64,000 nucleotides of DNA from Pseudoclavibacter triregionum (lineage in GTDB: Bacteria > Actinomycetota > Actinomycetes > Actinomycetales > Microbacteriaceae), in the NCBI GenBank assembly GCA_910822395.1, contig OU365335.1:1922001-1986000 (forward strand). The letters are read 5' to 3'. The notes under the pieces are model-generated. The model was not told the origin of the DNA. It ran no database searches and saw nothing but the letters and a program-made list of their open reading frames with translations. A program made the translations under genes and the position numbers. Positions 31,210 to 39,409 of this stretch are shown piece by piece; positions within the stretch are counted from its first letter, which is position 1, and each line of letters starts with the position of its first letter.

Positions 31210-32463
31210 ATGGACGCTGCCGGATTCTCCTGGATGCTCGCGAGCTGCGCGCTCGTGCTCGTCATGACGCCGGGAGTGGCGTTCTTCTACGGCGGGCTCG
31301 TGCGCGCGAAGAGCGTCGTGAGCATGATGATGCTCTCCTTCGGCGCGATCGGCGTCGTCGGGGTGCTCTGGGCGCTGGTCGGATTCTCGATGGCGACGGT
31401 GCCGGGCGCTCACCTTCTCGAGTTCTCCGGCAGCCCGCTGGCGAACTTCGGCCTCGCCGCGATCCAGGACGACCCGGCGGCGCTCCTCGCCGCCGCCTAC
31501 GGGGGCACGTTCGCGATCATCACGATCGCCCTCATCTCCGGATCGATCGCCGACCGGGCGAAGTTCGGCTCGTGGCTCGTCTTCGCGGCCCTCTTCGCCC
31601 TGCTCGGCTACTTCCCGATCGCGGCGTGGGTGTGGGGCGGGGGCTGGATCATGCGGCTCGGCGAGGCGCTCGGCTTCGACGGGGTCTCGGTCATCGACTA
31701 CGCGGGCGGCACCGCGGTCCACATCAACGCGGGAGCCGCGGCCATGGCGCTCGCTCTCGTGCTCGGCCGGCGCGTGGGCTTCGCCAGGTCGATCCACCAG
31801 CCGCACAACGTGCCGCTCACACTCATCGGCGGGGCGCTGCTCTGGTTCGGATGGTTCGGATTCAACGCGGGAGCTGCCGGCGCCGGCGACCTCCTCGCCG
31901 GCCCGGCCGGGCTCGTCGTCGTGAACACGCTCGTCGCCCCCGCGGCGGGCATCCTCGGCTGGATCGCGACGGATGCCGCCCGGAAGACGAAGCCGAGCTC
32001 GATCGGCGCCGTCTCGGGCGCCGTCGCGGGCCTCGTCGGCATCACCCCCTGCTGCGCCGACATCGCGCCGGGCTGGGCCATCGTGCTCGGACTCGTCGCG
32101 GGCACCCTCTGCTGCCTGGCGAGCGAGCTGAAGTTCCGCTTCGGCTACGACGATTCGCTCGACGTCGTGGGCCTCCACCTCGTCGGCGGGCTCCTCGGAT
32201 CGATCTGGCCGGGGCTCGTCGCGACGAAGACGGGGCTCCTCACGACGGGCGACCCTCGGCAGCTCGTCGTCCAGGTCATCGCCGCCCTCGCGGTGCTCGT
32301 CTACGCGTTCGTCCTGAGCCTCGGGCTCGGGTGGGCGATCCAGCAGACGATCGGGTTCCGCGTGCGCACCGAGGACGAGGTCGCCGGCGTCGACGCCGCC
32401 ATGCACGGCGAGACGGCGTACGCCCTGGAGACCGGGCCGACGCCGACCGTCGCGGCGACCTAG
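31210..32463 (+). CDS. amtB: Ammonium transporter (Amt family)
   Basis: A 417-residue polytopic channel for ammonium uptake with about eleven membrane helices. The twin pore histidines are in GGTAVHINAG and DVVGLHLVGG, and the conserved Asp is in VIDYAGG. The N-terminal FFYGGLVRAKSVVSMMM and FGWFGFNAGA are strong family marks. No glnK or glnD follows, although they commonly do in actinobacteria, so this copy may be controlled separately. ATG 31210 is the annotated start; the upstream gap holds a GlnR-like box. A hairpin terminator follows. Confidence 0.95.
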   Translation: MDAAGFSWMLASCALVLVMTPGVAFFYGGLVRAKSVVSMMMLSFGAIGVVGVLWALVGFSMATVPGAHLLEFSGSPLANFGLAAIQDDPAALLAAAYGGTFAIITIALISGSIADRAKFGSWLVFAALFALLGYFPIAAWVWGGGWIMRLGEALGFDGVSVIDYAGGTAVHINAGAAAMALALVLGRRVGFARSIHQPHNVPLTLIGGALLWFGWFGFNAGAAGAGDLLAGPAGLVVVNTLVAPAAGILGWIATDAARKTKPSSIGAVSGAVAGLVGITPCCADIAPGWAIVLGLVAGTLCCLASELKFRFGYDDSLDVVGLHLVGGLLGSIWPGLVATKTGLLTTGDPRQLVVQVIAALAVLVYAFVLSLGLGWAIQQTIGFRVRTEDEVAGVDAAMHGETAYALETGPTPTVAAT

Positions 32464-32479
32464 CCGCCACGCCCTGCCG

Positions 32480-32518
32480 CGCGGGCCCGTCCGCCGCTCC
32501 CCAGCGGACAGGCCCGCG
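32480..32518 (+). terminator. Hairpin terminator after amtB
   Basis: CGCGGGCCCGTCCGC (32480-32494) pairs with GCGGACAGGCCCGCG (32504-32518), 14 pairs and one A-C mismatch, around a 9-base loop. It starts 17 bases after the amtB stop. Confidence 0.8.
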
Positions 32519-32572
32519 CCCCGGGGCGCTCCGGTGCCGCCGCGCGCGCCCGAGCGGGACAGCTCCGCCCGA

Positions 32573-32578
32573 TACCGT
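32573..32578 (+). promoter_or_regulatory. -10 element (TACCGT) directly before the DUF456 gene
   Basis: TACCGT is followed by exactly six bases and ATG 32585. The transcript probably starts on the ATG. No ribosome binding site precedes it. Confidence 0.55.
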
Positions 32579-32584
32579 GGCCGC

Positions 32585-33109
32585 ATGCATGTCGAACCCT
32601 CCGTCGTCGGCGCGATCGTCGGCGGCCTCCTCGCCCTCATCGGGGTCGCGGGCATCATCGTCCCCGTGCTGCCCGGCAGCATCCTCATCGGCCTGGGCCT
32701 GCTCGGCTGGGCCGTCGGCGCCGGGACGGTGTGGGGCTGGGCGACCTTCGCCGTCGGCCTCGTCTTCGTGCTCCTCGGCATGGTCTCCGGATGGCTGCTC
32801 ACCGGCAGGGGCCTGAAGAAGCGGGAGATCCCGAGCCGCTCGATCACGATCGGCATCGTCGCCGGCATCCTCGGCATCTTCGTGCTGCCCGCCTTTGGCC
32901 TGCCGATCGGCTTCGCGCTCGGCCTCGTCGGCGCGGAGTACGCGCGCGTGAAGGACCTCGGCAAGGCGCTCGAGTCGAGCTGGGCGGCGCTCAAGGCCAT
33001 GGGCGTCGGGATGCTCGTGGAGCTGCTGTGCGGCCTCACGGCCACGACGATCCTCGCCGCGAGCATCGCGGCCCACTTCATCTGGATCGCGCCGCTCGGC
33101 GCGCAGTAG
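32585..33109 (+). CDS. DUF456 membrane protein
   Basis: A 174-residue membrane protein of the DUF456 family with about four to five hydrophobic helices (VVGAIVGGLLALIGVAGIIV; LPGSILIGLGLLGWAVGA; TFAVGLVFVLLGMVSGWLL; IGIVAGILGIFVLPAFG). The glycine-rich segment ahead of YARVKDLGKALESSWAALKA is typical of the family. The function is unknown. ATG 32585 begins where the family similarity begins and matches the leaderless -10 element. It stands alone between the amtB terminator and a bidirectional hairpin that it shares with tRNA-Val. Confidence 0.85.
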   Translation: MHVEPSVVGAIVGGLLALIGVAGIIVPVLPGSILIGLGLLGWAVGAGTVWGWATFAVGLVFVLLGMVSGWLLTGRGLKKREIPSRSITIGIVAGILGIFVLPAFGLPIGFALGLVGAEYARVKDLGKALESSWAALKAMGVGMLVELLCGLTATTILAASIAAHFIWIAPLGAQ

Positions 33110-33145
33110 GGCGGGCGCCGGACGGCCCTCAGGCATCCGGAGACG

Positions 33146-33180
33146 ACGAAGGCCTCGAGCATTCCGCTCGGGGCCTTCGT
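33146..33180. terminator. Bidirectional hairpin terminator
   Basis: ACGAAGGCCTCGAGC (33146-33160) pairs with GCTCGGGGCCTTCGT (33166-33180) with one G-T pair and a 5-base loop. It separates the DUF456 gene from the convergent tRNA-Val gene, whose 3' end is four bases away. Confidence 0.88.
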
Positions 33181-33183
33181 CAG

Positions 33184-33259
33184 TGGTGGGCGATGCCGGG
33201 CTCGAACCGACGACCTCTTCCGTGTGAAGGAAGCGCGCTACCAGCTGCGCCAATCGCCC
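33184..33259 (-). tRNA. tRNA-Val (anticodon CAC), CCA encoded
   Basis: On the minus strand the acceptor stem GGGCGAT pairs with ATCGCCC. The anticodon stem CTTCC/GGAAG closes the loop TTCACAC, anticodon CAC (codon GUG). The T arm has GGTTCGAGCC. The 3' end ACCA is encoded, unlike the other three tRNA genes here. Confidence 0.95.
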
Positions 33260-33630
33260 GCTGACGAACGACCATCCTGCCACAGTCCGCGCCGCCGTGC
33301 GCGCACCCGCGCGTCGCGCCGCGTCGACGAAGGGCGTTGCGCTGGCCGATCGCTCGGCGGCTGGCGGATGTTCGCCAGCCGCCGAGCGATCGGCCAGCCC
33401 TTGCGAGCGATCGGCCGGCGGATGGGCGATCCGCCAGCGGAGGAGCGAAGCGCCAGCGCATGGCGGGTGGGGCGCATGGCGGATCGGCGAGGCGGCCGGC
33501 CCTCGTTCGACGACGACCGGAGAGGTGGAGCGGATGGCGTCACAGCAGTCACATCCGTCACGGAGATGAACGCGACACGCCGCCCGGCAGGCCTCTGACC
33601 TGGAGTTTTCTCGACACGTTCGCCGCGATT
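33260..33630. other. Non-coding, strongly structured stretch between tRNA genes
   Basis: About 370 bases with no credible gene. Short open frames on both strands are low-complexity Arg/Ala/Ser translations of the repeats. It contains the long hairpin 33341-33398, a second hairpin 33417-33435 (GGCGGAT/ATCCGCC) and several partial repeats of GAGCGATCGGCC. No protein family, promoter or RNA family was recognised. Confidence 0.7.
33341..33398. repeat. Perfect 26-bp inverted repeat, 6-base loop
   Basis: The arm at 33341-33366 (starting GCTGGCCGATCGCTCGGCGG) is exactly complementary to 33373-33398; the loop is GATGTT. It is longer and more perfect than the terminators in this window and has no T tract. 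Part of the right arm recurs just downstream. Confidence 0.92.
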
Positions 33631-33658
33631 TTGCAATCGTCCCAGGGTTGGTTAAAGT
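33631..33658 (+). promoter_or_regulatory. Promoter for the tRNA-Gly-Cys-Val cluster
   Basis: TTGCAA (33631-33636) and TAAAGT (33653-33658) are 16 bases apart. The first tRNA base is 41 bases after the -10 element. The surrounding sequence is more AT-rich than average for the window. Confidence 0.5.
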
Positions 33659-33698
33659 CATTGACGCGCTGAACGACGGAAACGCCGAGAAGCGCGAT

Positions 33699-33771
33699 GC
33701 GGATGTGGCGCAGTTGGTAGCGCATCACCTTGCCAAGGTGAGGGTCGCGAGTTCGAGTCTCGTCATCCGCT
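33699..33771 (+). tRNA. tRNA-Gly (anticodon GCC)
   Basis: Acceptor stem GCGGATG/CATCCGC, D arm with GGCGCAGTTGGTAGCGC, anticodon loop TTGCCAA (anticodon GCC) and T arm GAGTTCGAGTCTC. The discriminator is T and CCA is not encoded. Confidence 0.96.
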
Positions 33772-33816
33772 CGAGTGTGAAGGGGTCCGCCCCCGGCGCA
33801 CGGGGCAACCCAACAC

Positions 33817-33887
33817 GGTGACGTGGCCGAGAGGCGAGGCAGCGGCCTGCAAAGCCGTCCACACGGGTTCGAATCCCGTCGTCACCT
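33817..33887 (+). tRNA. tRNA-Cys (anticodon GCA)
   Basis: Acceptor stem GGTGACG/CGTCACC, anticodon loop CTGCAAA (anticodon GCA), T arm CGGGTTCGAATCCCG. The discriminator is T and CCA is not encoded. Same strand as tRNA-Gly, 45 bases after it. Confidence 0.96.
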
Positions 33888-33944
33888 CGGCGCACGTCTC
33901 GGCGATCCACGTTAGAGTGTGCGAGCACGTCTCTCACGAGATGC

Positions 33945-34016
33945 GCGCGATTGGCGCAGCGGTAGCGCGCTTCCCTGACACGGAAGAGGTCACTGGTTCG
34001 ATCCCAGTATCGCGCA
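33945..34016 (+). tRNA. tRNA-Val (anticodon GAC)
   Basis: Acceptor stem GCGCGAT/ATCGCGC, D arm GGCGCAGCGGTAGCGC, anticodon loop CTGACAC (anticodon GAC), T arm CTGGTTCGATCCCAG. Discriminator A, CCA not encoded. Last of the plus-strand tRNA trio. Confidence 0.96.
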
Positions 34017-34029
34017 CGGAACGACATCG

Positions 34030-34055
34030 AAGGCCCCGGAGGAATCCGGGGCCTT
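34030..34055 (+). terminator. Terminator of the tRNA cluster
   Basis: AAGGCCCCGGA and TCCGGGGCCTT form an 11-bp stem with loop GGAA, followed by TCGTC. It starts 14 bases after tRNA-Val. Confidence 0.85.
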
Positions 34056-34117
34056 TCGTCATGTCCGTCGTCGTCGGCCCGATGCGCGTCCGTGATCCGA
34101 CGCCCAGCCTCCTCACG

Positions 34118-34131
34118 CGCGATATATCGCG
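34118..34131. promoter_or_regulatory. Palindrome CGCGATATATCGCG
   Basis: A perfect 14-bp palindrome with an AT core in otherwise GC-rich sequence, 60 bases before the small gene at 34191. It could be an operator, or its TATATC part could overlap a -10 element. Similar ATATAT palindromes are associated, as I recall, with PadR-type regulators in actinobacteria; that link is not shown here. Confidence 0.5.
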
Positions 34132-34190
34132 TTCGGACGTAGATTCGTCCTGCGCGCCCATCCCTCGACCGCGCGCGGAAGGATCCATCG

Positions 34191-34592
34191 ATGACGAACA
34201 CCGACGGCCGCTCGCAGCGGCCCGGAGCCGGCACCTCGGGCGCCGGCGCCCAATCGAAGGGCGCCGAGCTCAACCGGAAGATCGTCAAGGGCCGCGAGGG
34301 CCTCGAGAAGGCGATCACCGGCCGCGAGGAGATGATCCGCAAGCACGCGGCGAACGCGGCGAAGCGCCTCGACGCGAAGACCGAGGGCCGCCACCGCGAG
34401 AAGCTCCGCGTCGCGCTCCACGTCGTCGACTTCGTCGTGGACCGCTTCGGCGCGCCCTCCGAGCGCTCGCAGCGCAGCGTCCACCGCTTCGACCCGGAGT
34501 CGGCGAAGGCCGGCTCGACGGGGGCGCAGGCGAAGCCGACGGCGGACGAGCCGGAGGACCTCGGAGAGTTCACGGCGCGCGAGAAGGGGTAG
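34191..34592 (+). CDS. Small charged hypothetical protein
   Basis: A 133-residue protein that I do not recognise. The first 25 residues are Gly/Ser/Ala-rich and probably disordered. Residues about 26-75 look like a long charged helix (LNRKIVKGREGLEKAITGRE, EMIRKHAANAAKRLDAKTEG), then a short hydrophobic segment (LRVALHVVDFVVDRF) and an acidic tail (DEPEDLGEFTAREKG). There is no membrane helix. ATG 34191 is the first start after the palindrome at 34118-34131; no strong ribosome binding site is seen. A regular codon pattern with G/C third positions supports that it is a real gene. Confidence 0.65.
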   Translation: MTNTDGRSQRPGAGTSGAGAQSKGAELNRKIVKGREGLEKAITGREEMIRKHAANAAKRLDAKTEGRHREKLRVALHVVDFVVDRFGAPSERSQRSVHRFDPESAKAGSTGAQAKPTADEPEDLGEFTAREKG

Positions 34593-34607
34593 GGCGTCGT
34601 CGCCCTC

Positions 34608-34648
34608 GGTGGTTCCGAGACGCTCGCTTCGCTCGCTCCTCAACCACC
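34608..34648. repeat. Dispersed about 40-bp palindromic repeat, copy g
   Basis: GGTGGTTCCGAGACGCTCGC at the left and CTCCTCAACCACC at the right, with the 7-bp inverted ends of the family described at 9535-9575. It follows the small hypothetical gene by 15 bases. Confidence 0.85.
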
Positions 34649-34689
34649 TGCTCGCGTGCTCGTGCTCGCCGACATCACGGCGTCCGATG

Positions 34690-34739
34690 CCGATACGGGT
34701 GTCCGCTACCGCGATTCCGGTAGCGGACACCCGTATCGG
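34690..34739. repeat. Perfect 22-bp inverted repeat, 6-base loop
   Basis: The arm at 34690-34711 (starting CCGATACGGGTGTCCGCTAC) is exactly complementary to 34718-34739; the loop is CGATTC. It lies about 65 bases before the -10 of thrS. It has no T tract. Stem and loop size resemble the element at 33341-33398, but the sequence differs. Confidence 0.92.
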
Positions 34740-34804
34740 TAGCGCATGAGCTCGCGGGAGCGTCGCCCGTGGAGCGCGGTCCCGGACGAGCGCCCCGCTC
34801 GCCG

Positions 34805-34810
34805 TAGAAT
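34805..34810 (+). promoter_or_regulatory. -10 element (TAGAAT) for thrS
   Basis: TAGAAT lies 51 bases before GTG 34862. No clear -35 element is seen. A GAGGAGAT ribosome binding site follows at about 34851-34858. Confidence 0.5.
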
Positions 34811-34861
34811 GGGCGACCGGCCCCGCGACCGCGGGGCGCAGCACCGCCTGAGGAGATCCGC

Positions 34862-36916
34862 GTGAGCGAAGCGCCCGCCAATGAAGCCGCCATCGAGCCC
34901 GTGAAGGCCGCCGAGGCGACCACCGGCGGGGCGCTCTTCGAGGGGCGCCGTGAGGTCATCGCCATCCGCGTCGACGGCGAGCTGCGCGACCTCTGGTCGC
35001 AGGTCGAGGCCGGCCAGACGGTCGAGCCCGTCCTCATCTCCTCCGAGGACGGCATCATGATCCTCCGCCACTCGACGGCGCACGTGGTCGCGCAGGCGGT
35101 CCAGACCATCCGCCCGCAGACGCGCCTCGGCATCGGCCCGCCCATCGCGGACGGCTTCTACTACGACTTCGACGCCGCCGAGCCCTTCACGCCGGAGGAC
35201 CTCAAGGCGATCGAGAAGGAGTGCAAGCGGATCATCCGCCAGGGCCAGCGCTTCATCCGCCGTGAGGTCACCGACGAGGAGGCGCGCGAGGAGCTCGCGA
35301 ACGAGCCGTACAAGCTCGAGCTCATCGCGAAGAAGAGCAGCGCCGACCAGGCCGAGGGCGCCTCCGTCGAGGTCGGCGAGGGCGGCCTCACGATCTACGA
35401 CAACGTCGACCCCAGGACGGGCGAGGTCTGCTGGAAGGACCTCTGCCGCGGCCCGCACCTCCCGACGACCCGCGCCATCGGCGACGGCTTCGCCGTGACG
35501 CGCACCTCCGCGGCCTACTGGCTCGGCAACCAGGCGAACGCCTCGCTCCAGCGCGTCTACGGCACCGCGTGGCCGACGAAGGAGGAGCTCCGCGCCTACC
35601 AGCAGCGCATGGAGGAGGCCCTCAAGCGCGACCACCGCCGCCTCGGCAGGGAGCTCGACCTCTTCTCGTTCCCGGACGAGCTCGGCTCGGGCCTGCCGGT
35701 CTTCCACCCGAAGGGCGGCATCATCCGCCTCGAGATGGAGGAGCACTCGCGCCGCCGCCACATCGAGTCGGGCTACTCCTTCGTGAACACGCCGCACGTG
35801 ACGAAGGGCCACCTCTACGAGGTCTCCGGCCACCTCGACTGGTACCGCGACGGCATGTTCCCGCCGATGAAGGTCGACGAGGAGCGCGACGAGGACGGCA
35901 ACGTCACCCGCGAGGGCTTCGACTACTACCTGAAGCCGATGAACTGCCCGATGCACAACCTCATCTACCGCGACGGGGCGAAGTCGTACCGCGACCTCCC
36001 GCTGCGGCTGTTCGAGTTCGGCACGGTCTACCGCTACGAGAAGTCGGGCGTCGTCCACGGCCTCACGCGCGCCCGCGGCTTCACGCAGGACGACGCGCAC
36101 ATCTACTGCACGCGCGAGCAGATGCGCGACGAGCTCACGCGCACGCTCGAGTTCGTGCTCTCGCTCCTCAAGGACTACGGCCTCGACGACTTCTACCTCG
36201 AGCTCTCGACGAAGAACGAGGAGAAGTTCGTCGGCGACGACGCGACGTGGGAGGAGGCGACCCGCACCCTCGAGGAGGTCGCCACCGCCTCCGGCCTGCA
36301 CCTCGTGCCGGATCCGGGCGGGGCCGCCTTCTACGGCCCGAAGATCTCCGTGCAGGCGAAGGACGCCATCGGCCGCACCTGGCAGATGTCGACCATTCAG
36401 CTCGACTTCAACCTGCCGGAGCGCTTCGACATGGAGTACACGGCGCCGGACGGCTCGCGCCAGCGCCCCGTCATGATCCACCGCGCGCTCTTCGGCTCGA
36501 TCGAGCGCTTCTTCGGCGTGCTCGTCGAGCACTACGCGGGCGCGTTCCCGGTGTGGCTCTCGCCCGTGCAGGTCGTCGGCGTCCCGGTCGCGGAGGAGTA
36601 CGCCGAGTATCTCGGCGGCGTCGTCGAGCAGCTCAAGCGCGAGGGCGTCCGCGCCGAGATGGACCTCTCGGATGACCGCATGCCGAAGAAGATCCGCAAC
36701 CACACGCTCCAGCGCGTGCCGCTCATGCTCATCGCAGGCGAGGACGACCGGGCCGCCGGCGCCGTGTCGATCCGCTTCCGCGACGGCTCGCAGCGCAACG
36801 GCATCCCGGTCGCCGAGGCGGTCGCGCTCATCCGCCGCGCCATCCGCGACCACCTCCTCGTGAACGTCGCGGACGACCTCGGGACGCTCGAGGGCGCCGA
36901 AGCCGAGCAGGCCTAG
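34862..36916 (+). CDS. thrS: Threonine-tRNA ligase
   Basis: A 684-residue class II synthetase that charges tRNA-Thr. The N-terminal TGS-like part covers about residues 20-65. The editing domain has [12 protein letters not shown] and later CRGPHLPTT. The catalytic core contains the zinc-binding [20 protein letters not shown] and [19 protein letters not shown]. The anticodon-binding domain fills the last 110 residues. GTG 34862 follows GAGGAGAT. The HIT-family gene starts two bases after the stop, an arrangement I recall from M. tuberculosis. The leader is short, and the upstream hairpin is not a T-box. Confidence 0.97.
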   Translation: MSEAPANEAAIEPVKAAEATTGGALFEGRREVIAIRVDGELRDLWSQVEAGQTVEPVLISSEDGIMILRHSTAHVVAQAVQTIRPQTRLGIGPPIADGFYYDFDAAEPFTPEDLKAIEKECKRIIRQGQRFIRREVTDEEAREELANEPYKLELIAKKSSADQAEGASVEVGEGGLTIYDNVDPRTGEVCWKDLCRGPHLPTTRAIGDGFAVTRTSAAYWLGNQANASLQRVYGTAWPTKEELRAYQQRMEEALKRDHRRLGRELDLFSFPDELGSGLPVFHPKGGIIRLEMEEHSRRRHIESGYSFVNTPHVTKGHLYEVSGHLDWYRDGMFPPMKVDEERDEDGNVTREGFDYYLKPMNCPMHNLIYRDGAKSYRDLPLRLFEFGTVYRYEKSGVVHGLTRARGFTQDDAHIYCTREQMRDELTRTLEFVLSLLKDYGLDDFYLELSTKNEEKFVGDDATWEEATRTLEEVATASGLHLVPDPGGAAFYGPKISVQAKDAIGRTWQMSTIQLDFNLPERFDMEYTAPDGSRQRPVMIHRALFGSIERFFGVLVEHYAGAFPVWLSPVQVVGVPVAEEYAEYLGGVVEQLKREGVRAEMDLSDDRMPKKIRNHTLQRVPLMLIAGEDDRAAGAVSIRFRDGSQRNGIPVAEAVALIRRAIRDHLLVNVADDLGTLEGAEAEQA

Positions 36917-36918
36917 CC

Positions 36919-37539
36919 GTGCCGGGCCTCGGCTTCCCCGAAGGCGAGCTCGACGGCGTCGACCTCGAGCGCGCGGGCGACTTCGCGCGCGTGCCCGACG
37001 AGATGCAGCGCATGTGGGTGCCGCACCGCATGGTCTACATCACCGACGGCCAGGACCCTGCCCCCGACGCCTGCCCGTTCTGCTCGGGGCCGAGCCGCGC
37101 CGACGCCGACTCGCTCATCGTCGCGCGCGGCGAGCACGCCTTCGTCGTCATGAACCTCTACCCGTACAACTCGGGCCACCTCCTCGTGTGCCCGTACCGG
37201 CACATCGCGACGTACGACGAGGCGAACGACGCGGAGATCCTCGAGATCGGCCACCTCACGCAGGTCGCGATGCGCGTCCACCGCGAGGTGTCGGACTGCG
37301 ACGGCTTCAACCTCGGCATGAACCAGGGGCGGATCGCGGGCGCCGGCATCGCCGGGCACCTCCACCAGCACGTCGTCCCGCGCTGGGCGCTCGACGCGAA
37401 CTTCTTCCCGATCATCGCGAAGACGAAGGCGATGCCGGTCCTTCTCGGCGACCTCCGCGAGCGCCTCGCGGCGGCGTGGCCCGAGGGGGAGGGGCGGACG
37501 ACGGCGGGCGAGGCCGCCCGCACCGCGCCGAGCGCCTGA
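36919..37539 (+). CDS. HIT-family hydrolase/phosphorylase
   Basis: A 206-residue histidine-triad protein. The catalytic motif HLHQHVV spans residues 147-153 (Gly-His-Leu-His-Gln-His). A CPFC pair lies near 52-55 and the nucleotide-binding YPYNSGHLLVCPYRH near 81-95. The M. tuberculosis neighbour of thrS (Rv2613c) is a diadenosine tetraphosphate phosphorylase with the same layout, so an Ap4A-cleaving role is likely here. Synthetases such as ThrS make Ap4A as a side product, which gives a reason for the pairing; this is inference. It starts two bases after thrS and should share its transcript. Confidence 0.9.
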   Translation: MPGLGFPEGELDGVDLERAGDFARVPDEMQRMWVPHRMVYITDGQDPAPDACPFCSGPSRADADSLIVARGEHAFVVMNLYPYNSGHLLVCPYRHIATYDEANDAEILEIGHLTQVAMRVHREVSDCDGFNLGMNQGRIAGAGIAGHLHQHVVPRWALDANFFPIIAKTKAMPVLLGDLRERLAAAWPEGEGRTTAGEAARTAPSA

Positions 37540-37672
37540 GGCCCGACCATCCCGGCGGGGCCGTCCCGCTGCCGCGACACTGACGCCTCCGCCTCCAAGC
37601 CCTCCTGTATGGATGCCGGACGACCATGACGAACCATGTGCGACCGCACGCGCCGCGCCCCGGCTCCGACCA

Positions 37673-37678
37673 TAGAAT
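37673..37678 (+). promoter_or_regulatory. Candidate -10 element (TAGAAT) for pdxS
   Basis: TAGAAT lies 52 bases before ATG 37731. An AAAGGA ribosome binding site is at 37721-37726. No PdxR gene or clear -35 element is visible in the 191-base gap. Confidence 0.45.
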
Positions 37679-37730
37679 GACGCGAGATGCGCCCGGCCCA
37701 AGCCGCCGGCGCACGCGACGAAAGGACACC

Positions 37731-38657
37731 ATGACCGCCGAGCAGCAGACCTCGCAGCAGACCGCCGACACGGGCGCCACCACCGGCTCCGACCGAGTGA
37801 AGCGCGGCCTCGCCGAGATGCTCAAGGGCGGCGTCATCATGGACGTCGTCACGCCCGAGCAGGCCCGCATCGCCGAGGACGCCGGCGCCGTCGCCGTCAT
37901 GGCGCTCGAGCGCGTCCCCGCCGACATCCGCGCCCAGGGCGGCGTCGCGCGAATGAGCGACCCGGACCTCATCGAGGCGATCATCGCCGAGGTCTCCATC
38001 CCCGTCATGGCGAAGGCCCGCATCGGCCACTTCGTCGAGGCGCAGGTGCTTCAGGCGCTCGACGTCGACTACATCGACGAGTCGGAGGTCCTCTCGCCGG
38101 CCGACTACGTGAACCACATCGACAAGTGGCAGTTCACGACCCCGTTCGTGTGCGGCGCGACGAACCTCGGCGAGGCGCTCCGCCGCATCACCGAGGGCGC
38201 GGCGATGATCCGCTCGAAGGGCGAGGCCGGCACCGGCGACGTCTCGGAGGCGACCCGCCACATGCGCCAGATCTCGAAGGAGATCCGCCAGCTCACCTCG
38301 ATGTCGAAGGACGAGCTCTACGTCGCCGCGAAGGAGCTCCAGGCCCCGTACGCGCTCGTCGAGGAGGTCGCCGAGACCGGCAAGCTCCCCGTCGTCCTCT
38401 TCACCGCGGGAGGAGTCGCCACCCCGGCCGACGCCGCGATGATGATGCAGCTCGGCGCGGACGGCGTCTTCGTCGGCTCCGGCATCTTCAAGTCGGGCGA
38501 CCCCGAGAAGCGAGCCCGCGCCATCGTCAAGGCGACCGCCCAGTACGACGACCCGGCGACCATCGCCGAGGTCTCGCGCGGCCTCGGCGAGGCCATGGTC
38601 GGCATCAACGTCGCCGATCTCCCGGCCCCGCACCGCCTCGCCGAGCGCGGCTGGTGA
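37731..38657 (+). CDS. pdxS: Pyridoxal 5'-phosphate synthase, lyase subunit PdxS
   Basis: A 308-residue TIM-barrel subunit that builds pyridoxal phosphate from ribose 5-phosphate, glyceraldehyde 3-phosphate and ammonia from PdxT. The Schiff-base lysine is in [13 protein letters not shown] (Lys95), with Asp38 in [13 protein letters not shown] and the phosphate-binding [14 protein letters not shown]. An N-terminal extension of about 20 residues is rich in Gln and Thr. ATG 37731 follows AAAGGA. The stop overlaps the pdxT start by four bases, as expected for two subunits of one complex. Confidence 0.97.
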   Translation: MTAEQQTSQQTADTGATTGSDRVKRGLAEMLKGGVIMDVVTPEQARIAEDAGAVAVMALERVPADIRAQGGVARMSDPDLIEAIIAEVSIPVMAKARIGHFVEAQVLQALDVDYIDESEVLSPADYVNHIDKWQFTTPFVCGATNLGEALRRITEGAAMIRSKGEAGTGDVSEATRHMRQISKEIRQLTSMSKDELYVAAKELQAPYALVEEVAETGKLPVVLFTAGGVATPADAAMMMQLGADGVFVGSGIFKSGDPEKRARAIVKATAQYDDPATIAEVSRGLGEAMVGINVADLPAPHRLAERGW

Positions 38658-39256
38658 GCCGGGTCCTCCGAGCCGGCGTCCTCGCCTTGCAGGGCGACGT
38701 CCGCGAGCACGCGGCGGTCCTCGACCGCCTCGGCGCGGACGTCGTCCTCGTCCGCCGTCCCGAGCACCTCGAAGGGCTCGACGCGATCGTCCTCCCGGGC
38801 GGCGAGTCGAGCGCGATCGACAAGCTCATGCGCATCTTCGAGCTGCGGGATCCCCTCCGCGAGGCCCTCGCGCAGGGGCTTCCCGCGCTCGGCACCTGCG
38901 CGGGGCTCATCCTCCTCGCCGACCGCGTCCTCGACGCGGCCCCGGGGCAGGAGCAGCTCGGCGGCCTCGACGTGACCGTCCGCCGCAACGCCTTCGGCGC
39001 CCAGAACCAGTCCTTCGAGACGGACCTCGAGGTGCCGGAGGTCTCGGCCGAGCCGATCCACGCCGTGTTCATCCGCGGCCCCGTGGTCGAGTCGGTCGGC
39101 GAGGGCGCCCGCGCCATCGGGACGCTGCCGGATGGCAGGATCGTCGCGGTCGCGCAGGGGAGCCTCATCGGCATCTCCTTCCACCCGGAGGTCGCCGGGG
39201 AGGACCGCTTCCACCGCCGCCTCCTCGCGCTCGCCGAGGCGCGCCGCGCCGGCTAG
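38654..39256 (+). CDS. pdxT: Pyridoxal 5'-phosphate synthase, glutaminase subunit PdxT
   Basis: A 200-residue class I glutamine amidotransferase that releases ammonia from glutamine for PdxS. The nucleophile is Cys82 in GTCAGL, and the partner His177 and Glu179 are in SFHPEV. The family motif [11 protein letters not shown] is at 48-58. GTG 38654 overlaps the pdxS stop (GTGA), so translation is coupled. The longer open frame upstream lies inside pdxS. A 153-base gap separates it from the aminopeptidase gene. Confidence 0.96.
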   Translation: MSRVLRAGVLALQGDVREHAAVLDRLGADVVLVRRPEHLEGLDAIVLPGGESSAIDKLMRIFELRDPLREALAQGLPALGTCAGLILLADRVLDAAPGQEQLGGLDVTVRRNAFGAQNQSFETDLEVPEVSAEPIHAVFIRGPVVESVGEGARAIGTLPDGRIVAVAQGSLIGISFHPEVAGEDRFHRRLLALAEARRAG

Positions 39257-39409
39257 CCCGGACGCGGCCGCCAGGGCCCGCGCCCTCCGAGCTCCACCAC
39301 CTGACCTCCCCCCACGCCACTCCGAACCGGCCGACAGGCCGATCCGGGACCACCACCCACCGCAGCATCGACCGGACGCCGCGACCCGGCGCCCATCCGA
39401 GGAGTCAGC

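Noticed and set aside
33260-33698. Small genes between the tRNA genes
   Set aside because: Open frames on both strands translate the inverted repeats into low-complexity Arg/Ala/Ser sequence; no ribosome binding site or family match.
34690-34739. T-box riboswitch for thrS
   Set aside because: The hairpin lies upstream of the probable promoter, has a perfect 22-bp stem, and lacks the T-box sequence and specifier bulge.
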